Positions 1-4,944 of a stretch of DNA of 7,889 nt are shown one piece after another. A program made the position numbers and the translations under genes. The notes under the pieces were generated by a model. It worked only from the letters and a program-made list of their open reading frames with translations, was not told where the DNA came from and ran no database searches. Position 1 is the first letter of the stretch. Every line of letters starts with the position of its first letter. Source of the DNA: JAPOPJ01 sp964538885 (GTDB lineage Archaea; Thermoproteota; Nitrososphaeria; Nitrososphaerales; Nitrosopumilaceae); contig CAZIHR010000021.1 in assembly GCA_964538885.1 (NCBI GenBank), positions 1 to 7,889 of the forward strand, in the 5' to 3' direction.

Positions 1-8
1 TCCTTTCT

Positions 9-19
9 ATCACCTCCTT
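9..19 (-). promoter_or_regulatory. Strong Shine-Dalgarno for a gene left of the window
   Basis: The minus strand reads AAGGAGGTGAT here, an almost full complement of the archaeal 16S 3' tail. Only 8 bases remain to the window edge, so a minus-strand start codon would fall at or just beyond position 1. An AT-rich stretch on the same strand at about 52-64 could be its TATA box, which would give a leadered transcript, unlike the leaderless genes elsewhere in the window. The downstream gene is not visible, so this is inferred from the motif alone. The plus strand resembles the 3' end of a 16S rRNA gene only over about 11 bases. Confidence 0.4.
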
Positions 20-103
20 GCGGATGTATGGTGAAACGAAAGCTGCACGCACCTATCATAAAATAAAGCCAACTTAGACAGCAGCTCGGACTGCCCCATT
101 CAA

Positions 104-132
104 ACACAAGGGCGCGGAGCCCATTTTTGTGT
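104..132. repeat. Hairpin upstream of the decayed transposase
   Basis: An inverted repeat with arms ACACAAGGGC and GCCC...TTGTGT encloses a 5-nt loop. There is a 4-nt bulge (123-126) on the 3' arm. It lies just outside the left limit of the mobile element and about 40 nt upstream of the transposase start. It could belong to the flanking transcript or to an earlier, longer form of the element. The function is unknown. Confidence 0.35.
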
Positions 133-144
133 AGGGGTCGTTCC

Positions 145-1433
145 ATCACAATAACTACGGCGGGGTGGTTATCATGTCTACAAACAAAACAAGTGAAATA
201 TTGAGAAGATTTGATTTGTCTAAAAACAAAACCAATCAGATGGGTAAACAACCCACAGTTATATCTAGTCTACATGATGGGCAAGTTTCTCCAATGTATT
301 TTACATGTCCATCAGATATAATGCAATATTTGACACGGGGCATTTGATAGTAGGCATGATACAAGCCGCAATATATAACCGCAATGTGGGCGGATGCACT
401 AACAGTAGAAAAATTGGACAGGACAGTATTGTGCCAACAGACATGTGGTATGCCTCCAAGCTCAAGAGTGCATATTCCCCAATCATACAAAACGCGTTTG
501 ATAGTCAAGTGAATAACCAAATAATGACAAAGTCAATCAAGCGAATATCTCAAAGACCAGTACTTGCAATTGATATGCGCCTAATAGAGTATTATGGGGA
601 AAAAGCCCGACTATAATACAGCTTGCCCCAAGTACGAAAATAATACCAAATACTTTGAGCGATACATCACGATAGTGTATCAAGTAATCCACATCGCTGA
701 ATCTCATCATACAACCACATGAGGATGAGCGATTCCGTGCCTGAATTTCTTGAAAAAAAATGCTATGTCGTATAGACAATATGGAAATTATACCCAAATT
801 GATACTGCTTGACAGGGAATTCTTTTCAGTCAAAGTAATCAAACTTTGGAGAGACATGGTGTGAAATATCTGATGCCATGCAGGAACAGTCCCAATGTAA
901 TAATTGCACTATACAAGTTTGCGCGCAATGCCAGAACCAGCACATCTCAAGTTGACATGGAAAGTCAGACTGGTTTTACCACAAACTGTATGAAGATAGA
1001 ATAATGAAAGGATCCTACAAAACCTGAACAAAAATACATCGGGTTTGCTACAAACGATCCTAGAATAGATCTAAAAAGATACAAAAATAGATGAAATATA
1101 GAAACCGGATATCGCCAGCTTGAGGGAATGAAAGAAATAATAGATGATGTGGTAGCTAGGATGTTATGTTTTTACCATTCTTTGCCATTTTATAATGAGT
1201 GGCAGATATGTCATATCATACTATCAATGTGTGATGAATTATTCAGACTGACACAACATACGTTTGAATATCTGATGAATATTGATCTGAGGCGAGCCAG
1301 AACCCCCGCCCGAATGTGTGGAATCTAGCACATTTCGCTTAACTGTCCATGCAAAAAGGATGAAATTTACGCACTAGGTAACCAGATACAGTTTACACAT
1401 TTGCTAAATTTTAGGCACGTCCTGAGCAGTTAC
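145..1433 (+). mobile_element. Decayed insertion sequence, IS4/ISH3-like
   Basis: The limits are set by comparison with a second copy in this window. Bases 145-176 and 1402-1433 both match, in inverted orientation, the contiguous stretch 7525-7555 plus 7491-7522 (about 27/32 and 29/32 identities). The resulting length, about 1.29 kb, fits a single-transposase IS of the ISH3 type. The only reading region between the ends is the broken DDE transposase. The ends share a short inverted TAACT (153-157 against the complement near 1428-1432), but no long perfect terminal repeat. A possible 4-bp target duplication, TCCA, occurs at 142-145 and 1434-1437; this is weak. The exact end points are uncertain by several bases. 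Confidence 0.65.
174..1328 (+). pseudogene. DDE transposase pseudogene (IS4/ISH3-like)
   Basis: This is the remnant of a transposase of about 385 codons, split over three frames. Frame 1 of decay starts at ATG 174 and runs to a stop at 345-347. A second frame (305-616) carries the first catalytic Asp (codon 572-574) in the context VLAIDMRLIEYYGEK. The frame is lost at the A-run 601-605, and the following frame reads KYENNTKYFE. The second catalytic Asp (811-813) lies in LILLDREFFSVKVI. A 2-nt shift near 860 restores KYLMPCRN. Stops occur at 1002-1007. The third catalytic residue, Glu (1101-1103), lies in YKNR*NIETGYRQLEG, where a conserved Trp codon has become TGA (1092-1094). The C-terminus contains a YNEW motif, typical after the Glu helix. 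The spacing and motifs match IS4-superfamily archaeal transposases of the ISH3 type; the family label is from memory. It is certainly inactive. Confidence 0.8.
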
Positions 1434-1777
1434 TCCACATCTACAATATCTAGATAAAGAGATTGAACAGTGGTGTGAATCTTTTGACTCTTGCATCCAA
1501 GTTATTTATAGTCCGAGTCATCCACCCAATCTCGTCCTTGAAGATTCCATTGGTTGCATTTGCAGCATTTTTTTATGCCCACCTTGGCATCAACATCTAT
1601 ACAAAAACAGTGAATGCCTCTTCCAGATTTGTCTTTTGGACACATTTGCTGCATAAGGAAGAATAAACTTTTTTCTTAATTATCTTATTGGCTTTGGCCA
1701 TTCCAGAAAATGTACATAGTAAAATTGCCAAATATTTGAATTACATGTGAAGCAAAAGGCTTTTCGTGTCGGGACAT
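1434..1777. other. Gene-poor stretch after the IS
   Basis: No well-supported gene lies between the end of the decayed IS and the promoter of the winged-helix gene. A plus-strand frame at 1463-1666 encodes no recognisable motif and lacks a convincing start region. The minus strand contains one cysteine-rich candidate ORF, listed separately. An AT-rich 10-bp palindrome (1729-1738) and a repeated 10-mer (1681-1690 and 1791-1800) are within chance expectation for this composition. Confidence 0.5.
1502..1645 (-). CDS. Candidate 47-aa cysteine-rich small protein
   Basis: I do not recognise a named family. The reading frame runs from ATG 1645 to a TAA at 1502-1504. It encodes a protein starting MCPKDKSG, with a HCFC motif at residues 13-16 and KCCKCNQW at 26-33, ending in a short acidic tail (WVDDSDYK). 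The paired CxC and CCxC clusters could bind zinc, as in many small archaeal zinc-ribbon-like proteins. On the minus strand an A-rich element followed by AGTTTATT lies at about 1662-1673, roughly 20 nt upstream of the ATG; this is a plausible TATA box for a leaderless transcript. After the TAA the same frame stays open for 23 more codons, so it may also be a truncated longer gene. The ORF is short and sits next to a decayed IS, so it may not be expressed. Confidence 0.35.
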   Translation of the reverse strand: MCPKDKSGRGIHCFCIDVDAKVGIKKCCKCNQWNLQGRDWVDDSDYK

Positions 1778-1778
1778 T

Positions 1779-1787
1779 TTTAAATTA
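1779..1787 (+). promoter_or_regulatory. TATA box of the winged-helix gene
   Basis: The TTTAAATTA element is centred about 25 nt upstream of ATG 1808. This spacing places the transcription start at or next to the start codon (leaderless), and no Shine-Dalgarno precedes the ATG. A small inverted repeat, TGTC-GG-GACA, lies immediately upstream at 1767-1776, in the BRE region. It could be an operator but is short enough to be chance. Confidence 0.6.
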
Positions 1788-1807
1788 CTATATCTTATTG
1801 CAAAGAA

Positions 1808-2119
1808 ATGTCAGACTCTTTTGATAGAGACAAAGTCGTCGATTGTATGTTTGATGCTGTCACTTCATCTCTAATTGCAGAGTTGGAAGATGGTGAAAAA
1901 GACTGCACACACCTAGCAAGTATAGCTTATCTCTCAGAAGATGACGTAAAAGAAAAATTAAACTATCTGATTCAGACTGGCTTTATTGACCAAAGATCCG
2001 ATGGTAAAAAGACATTCTTTTCTGCCAATGCAGAAAAATTAACTCAAATAATAGAAGATAATGAAAATTTTGATTCTGCCATCAAAGGACTGGAAACTAT
2101 GGACAGTTATCTGAATTAA
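1808..2119 (+). CDS. Small winged-helix (ArsR-like) DNA-binding protein
   Basis: This 103-aa soluble cytoplasmic protein has the layout of a winged helix-turn-helix: helix 1 at about residues 9-27, helix 2 at 31-42 (CTHLASIAYL), a recognition helix at 43-58 (SEDDVKEKLNYLIQTG), and a wing at 60-73 (IDQRSDGKKTFFS). An acidic helical tail follows, possibly for dimerisation. No metal-binding cysteine cluster is evident; Cys13 and Cys33 are the only cysteines. Start ATG 1808 is supported by a TATA box about 25 nt upstream. The gene converges with the membrane-protein gene, and their stop codons overlap in a TTAA. It could be a local regulator of the downstream metal operon, but the sequence does not show this. 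The fold assignment is by pattern only. Confidence 0.75.
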   Translation: MSDSFDRDKVVDCMFDAVTSSLIAELEDGEKDCTHLASIAYLSEDDVKEKLNYLIQTGFIDQRSDGKKTFFSANAEKLTQIIEDNENFDSAIKGLETMDSYLN

Positions 2120-2610
2120 GAGCTCTTTCTATTTTTGATGGCAAAGATTCCTACACCCGCCATACCCAAAAGACCTATAGTTAAAATATACAGCGAGATA
2201 AAACCTAATGATTTTGCACCTACATCAGGTTCTGGCCCCATCACAGCAAAGATTTTAGATTGACTTGAACCGTCATTTTTTACAACTAGTTTGTATACTC
2301 CATCAGTATCTATTACAAATGTACCTTCAAACAACTCTTCATCCACATATTCAGATTTTATCTGCATATTATATGGATCAAGCACATGTACCTGTATGTC
2401 ATCATCACCTTCTATTATCTGAATGGCATAAATTCCATTCATGTCTGTTCTATTTAGTTTGGTTTCTACCACTAGCTCTTCTCCTGCCTCTATACTGCCT
2501 TCATTTCCTGTCAAGTTATCAAACAGTATATGATTTCCATAAAAAGACAGAATTATACCCAGTCCCAGTATTCCTCCAGTAACTATCAGCAACAAGCTTG
2601 CCTTTTGCAT
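2116..2610 (-). CDS. Two-TM membrane protein with exported beta domain
   Basis: The protein has 164 residues. An N-terminal membrane helix (about 5-24) is followed by an extracytoplasmic domain of about 105 residues that is rich in alternating hydrophobic strands (ELVVETKLN, GIYAIQII, IQVHVLDP, GTFVIDTDGVYKLVVKN). A second membrane helix (about 136-157) and a short basic cytoplasmic tail (KNRKSS) follow. The strand pattern, with a GVYKLVVKN segment near the end, resembles a GOLD/emp24-like or other beta-sandwich domain; this is an inference from appearance. Such proteins recur in ammonia-oxidising archaea without a known role. The start at 2610 is supported by a TATA-like element 26 nt upstream (leaderless). 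The gene is divergent from the oxidase-ZIP operon and shares its intergenic control region, so co-regulation is possible. Confidence 0.8.
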   Translation of the reverse strand: MQKASLLLIVTGGILGLGIILSFYGNHILFDNLTGNEGSIEAGEELVVETKLNRTDMNGIYAIQIIEGDDDIQVHVLDPYNMQIKSEYVDEELFEGTFVIDTDGVYKLVVKNDGSSQSKIFAVMGPEPDVGAKSLGFISLYILTIGLLGMAGVGIFAIKNRKSS

Positions 2611-2632
2611 GCTTTGGTAAATTAGCTCTTTC

Positions 2633-2640
2633 GTTTAAAT
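2633..2640 (-). promoter_or_regulatory. TATA box of the two-TM membrane protein gene
   Basis: On the minus strand this reads ATTTAAAC, centred 26 nt upstream of ATG 2610, consistent with a leaderless transcript. A single TTAGC half-site of the operator motif found at 2676-2710 occurs at 2622-2626, between this TATA box and the start codon. Whether it is functional is unknown. Confidence 0.5.
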
Positions 2641-2675
2641 CTAATTTTTGTCGTACTTGATTGAGTTGCCGTAAA

Positions 2676-2691
2676 GTTAGCCAAGGCTAAA
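2676..2691. promoter_or_regulatory. Operator-like palindrome 1 (upstream copy)
   Basis: GTTAGC-CAAG-GCTAAA is a dyad with 6-bp arms and one end mismatch; its inner core TTAGCC-AA-GGCTAA is perfect. It is one of two tandem copies 19 bp apart, upstream of the oxidase-ZIP operon. The dyad type resembles sites bound by DtxR/MntR-family metal repressors, whose sites are built on TTAG...CTAA arms. The assignment to that family is inference. Confidence 0.6.
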
Positions 2692-2694
2692 AAA

Positions 2695-2710
2695 GTTAGC
2701 CTATGCTAAC
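2695..2710. promoter_or_regulatory. Operator-like palindrome 2 (next to TATA)
   Basis: GTTAGC-CTAT-GCTAAC has perfect 6-bp arms around a 4-bp spacer and ends exactly where the TATA box begins (2711). A bound protein would cover the BRE and block TFB/TBP loading, so repression is the natural mode. It shares the arm sequence and arm spacing of the copy at 2676-2691, which makes chance origin unlikely. Confidence 0.65.
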
Positions 2711-2720
2711 TTTAAATATA
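2711..2720 (+). promoter_or_regulatory. TATA box of the oxidase-ZIP operon
   Basis: TTTAAATATA is close to the archaeal consensus and is centred about 27 nt upstream of TTG 2743, so the transcript would start at or just before that codon. This spacing argues for TTG 2743 rather than ATG 2758 as the start of the oxidase. Confidence 0.7.
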
Positions 2721-2742
2721 CTATACGCGCATCAAAAAATAA

Positions 2743-3762
2743 TTGAGAACATTATTGATGAGTCTGGTGATTGCATCCATAGTGCTGCTATCCATTGTAA
2801 TAATTTCATCTGTAACAGATGCCCAGCTTACAGAAAAGATCTTTCTCACACATACCGGAGGTATAGTAAAGACTACCGGCGAAGTACTTGACCCATTATA
2901 CACAAAAGCCACTATGCAATTTGATCCGATGGAATTTTTACGTAACTTTGATTACGGTAAAGTGTCCACCTTATCTGATGGAACTGTATTGAGAGAATTT
3001 GTAATAGTTGCAAAAGACGACCAAATTATGGAAGTGGCTCCAGATATATTTTACAATGTGTGGACCTTTAATGGTACGGTGCCTGGACCGACCATCAGAG
3101 CTACTGAGGGCGACTTGATCCGAATTCATTTTACAAATAATGGCTCCAAGCCACACACCATACATTTCCACGGAATACATCCTGCAGAGATGGATGGTGT
3201 GTTTGAATCAGTAGGGCCCGGCGGCAAATTCACCTACGAGTTTATAGCAGGACCTGTCGGCGTTCACCCATACCACTGCCATGTCATGCCGCTTGAAGAG
3301 CACATCGTACACGGACTGTATGGTGTGTATATTGTTGATCCCAAACAGGGACGCCCTCAAGCAGACGAGATGGTGATGGTGCTAAACGGCCTTGACACTG
3401 ACTTTGATGCCGAAAATAATTTTTATGCCGCAAATACAATTCCATTTTATTATCAACACCATCCAATCCAAATTAATACAGATGAGCTAATCAGAATTTA
3501 TGTAGTTAATATGGTCGAGTTTGATCCAATTAACAACTTTCACTTACATGGAAATTTGTACTACTATTACCCAACAGGAACTGACACCGTACCATCACTA
3601 TACACTGATATGGTGACCTTATCTCAGACCGAACGGGGCATAATGGAGTTCCAGTATCAGTATCCTGGAAAATACCTGTTTCATGCACACAAAGTAGAAT
3701 TCTCAGAAAAGGGGTGGGTGGGCATGTTTGTGGTTTCTGACTCTGAACAGAAGGAATATTAA
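2743..3762 (+). CDS. Secreted two-domain multicopper oxidase
   Basis: This periplasmic/pseudoperiplasmic copper enzyme has 339 residues. A signal peptide covers about residues 1-27 (basic R2, hydrophobic core, VTDA then Q). Cupredoxin domain 1 (about 85-200) contains PHTIHFHG (H138, H141, H143) and HPYHCHVMPLEEHIVHGLYG. The latter gives H178-C179-H180 and H187 as type 1 and trinuclear-cluster ligands, with Leu192 where NirK has the axial Met. Domain 2 (about 205-335) has FHLHG (H267, H269) and FHAH (H314, H316), where Ala315 replaces the type 1 Cys. There is therefore one type 1 site (domain 1) and a full set of histidines for an interdomain trinuclear cluster, consistent with a trimeric two-domain oxidase. 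The substrate is not readable: metal ion (Fe, Cu, Mn), nitrite or another small reductant are all possible. TTG start: TAA lies directly upstream, the TATA spacing fits, and the extra residues supply the signal-peptide arginine. ATG 2758 is the alternative. It is the first gene of a two-gene operon with ZIP. Confidence 0.9.
   Translation: MRTLLMSLVIASIVLLSIVIISSVTDAQLTEKIFLTHTGGIVKTTGEVLDPLYTKATMQFDPMEFLRNFDYGKVSTLSDGTVLREFVIVAKDDQIMEVAPDIFYNVWTFNGTVPGPTIRATEGDLIRIHFTNNGSKPHTIHFHGIHPAEMDGVFESVGPGGKFTYEFIAGPVGVHPYHCHVMPLEEHIVHGLYGVYIVDPKQGRPQADEMVMVLNGLDTDFDAENNFYAANTIPFYYQHHPIQINTDELIRIYVVNMVEFDPINNFHLHGNLYYYYPTGTDTVPSLYTDMVTLSQTERGIMEFQYQYPGKYLFHAHKVEFSEKGWVGMFVVSDSEQKEY
3751..3755 (+). promoter_or_regulatory. 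Weak Shine-Dalgarno of the ZIP gene
   Basis: AAGGA within the last codons of the oxidase gene lies 10 nt before ATG 3766. It is the only visible initiation signal for the second gene of the operon. It is weak, so translational coupling to the oxidase stop at 3760-3762 is likely. Confidence 0.4.
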
Positions 3763-3765
3763 AAG

Positions 3766-4944
3766 ATGGAACTTGGCAGAAATGCATCAAATGGCAGATT
3801 ACTTGCAAGTGGGCTGATTCCTTTTGCATTTCTTTTGGTGATGATAGCATACATTTTTGGTCCTGGCTCGGAGATGCTTGATGTCGGAGTGCCACTACCA
3901 GAGATCACCATGGAAAAAATCGACTTTGCGGATTCTGAAATTATAGTTACTGTGAGAAATACTGGCCCAATACCAGTGGAGGTTGTCATGGCAGATGTCA
4001 ATGACAGAATTCAGCCAGCTGCTGTAGAACCTGACAGATTTCTTGACAGATATGAGACCAACATTGTAAGAATACCATTTGAATGGAATGAAGCTGAGCC
4101 TTACACCATAGGACTGACAATAGAGGATGGAACCAGATTTGAGAAGGAAGTCAAGGCGGCAGCACGTATGTTAGAGCCCAGCTTGGAGCTTTTAGGATTC
4201 TTTAGTGTGATAGGCACCTATGTGGGTATAATTCCAGTAATGATTGGACTGTTGTGGCTGCCGTTCATTAAAAATCTCAGCAGACAAAAGCATAATTTCT
4301 TCTTAGCTCTGACTGCCGGTTTACTTTTGTTTCTTGGTATTGATTCTGTAGAAGAGGCACTAGACATATCTGCTGAAAATATTGCAGACAGCCTCAACGG
4401 GGGCATGCTTGTTGCTACTGTAATAATTTTATCGTTTTTGGGACTATACTATGCGGGGGAACGACTTGTGGGATCTGCAAGAGTCTCGAGATTCAGCAGG
4501 CCAGTTGCAATTGCTTTGATGATTTCAATTGGAATAGGATTACATAACTTTGGAGAAGGGCTAGCAATCGGTGCTGCTGTTGGATTGGGCTCAATTGCGT
4601 TTAGCACGTTTCTTATAGTTGGATTTGCCATTCATAATACCACAGAAGGTATAGCTATTGCCGCACCCCTATCTAAAGAGAAAACCAAAATAGGAATGCT
4701 TGCTTGTCTAGGGATGATCGCGGGTGCGCCAGCAATCTTTGGTGCCTGGGTTGGCGGTATTGCATCTTCGCCGTTCTCTTCGGCCATATTTCTTTCAATT
4801 GGTGCAGGTGCAATATTTCAGATATTGTTGGTGCTTGTAAAGTGGCTGCGGGAGCAAGATAATTCCAATCTATCAAGTGCGTCAGTTGTATTGGGACTTT
4901 GTATTGGAATGGTCATAATGTATGTTACAGGCATCATACTATGA
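3766..4944 (+). CDS. ZIP-family metal permease with N-terminal exported domain
   Basis: This 392-aa membrane importer is likely specific for divalent metal (Zn, Fe or Mn). An anchor helix (about 12-31) is followed by an extracytoplasmic beta-rich domain of about 100 residues (45-135; IIVTVRNTGPIPVEV looks like a CARDB/FxLYD-type Ig fold). The eight-helix ZIP core occupies about 141-391. The metal site is visible: TM4 has HNFGEG (H260, N261, E264) and TM5 has HNTTEG (H290, N291, E294). The usual His-rich loop between TM3 and TM4 is short and has no histidines (about 230-247). The core is of ordinary length; the N-terminal 140 residues are extra. The gene begins 3 nt after the oxidase stop, in the same frame, so the two products are co-expressed and could act together. 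Its last two codons overlap the 3' end of the convergent efflux gene. Metal specificity cannot be read from the sequence. Confidence 0.9.
   Translation: MELGRNASNGRLLASGLIPFAFLLVMIAYIFGPGSEMLDVGVPLPEITMEKIDFADSEIIVTVRNTGPIPVEVVMADVNDRIQPAAVEPDRFLDRYETNIVRIPFEWNEAEPYTIGLTIEDGTRFEKEVKAAARMLEPSLELLGFFSVIGTYVGIIPVMIGLLWLPFIKNLSRQKHNFFLALTAGLLLFLGIDSVEEALDISAENIADSLNGGMLVATVIILSFLGLYYAGERLVGSARVSRFSRPVAIALMISIGIGLHNFGEGLAIGAAVGLGSIAFSTFLIVGFAIHNTTEGIAIAAPLSKEKTKIGMLACLGMIAGAPAIFGAWVGGIASSPFSSAIFLSIGAGAIFQILLVLVKWLREQDNSNLSSASVVLGLCIGMVIMYVTGIIL

Noticed and set aside
1..19. 3' end of a 16S rRNA gene (ATCACCTCCTT on the plus strand)
   Set aside because: The match stops at about 11 bases, the preceding bases do not fit the conserved helix 45 region, and no 23S rRNA or spacer follows. 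A minus-strand Shine-Dalgarno explains it better.
60..115. tRNA-like stem with ATTCAAA loop on either strand
   Set aside because: Only a 4-bp stem (GCAG/CTGC) forms. No acceptor stem, anticodon arm or T-arm set can be assembled.
1295..1325. CCCCCGCCCG as a right terminal repeat of the IS
   Set aside because: It is within the transposase C-terminal codons, and its similarity to the left end is short and gapped. The match at 1402-1433 gives a far better right end.
1463..1666. 67-aa plus-strand frame with a hydrophobic stretch
   Set aside because: No promoter or ribosome site and no family resemblance. The opposite strand has the more protein-like cysteine-rich frame.
1681..1800. 10-bp direct repeat TATCTTATTG at 1681-1690 and 1791-1800
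   Set aside because: AT-rich, no extension on either side, and one copy lies between a TATA box and a start codon. Chance is sufficient.
2265..2582. 105-aa plus-strand frame
   Set aside because: It is the antisense of the membrane-protein gene, which has proper membrane helices, a start and a promoter.
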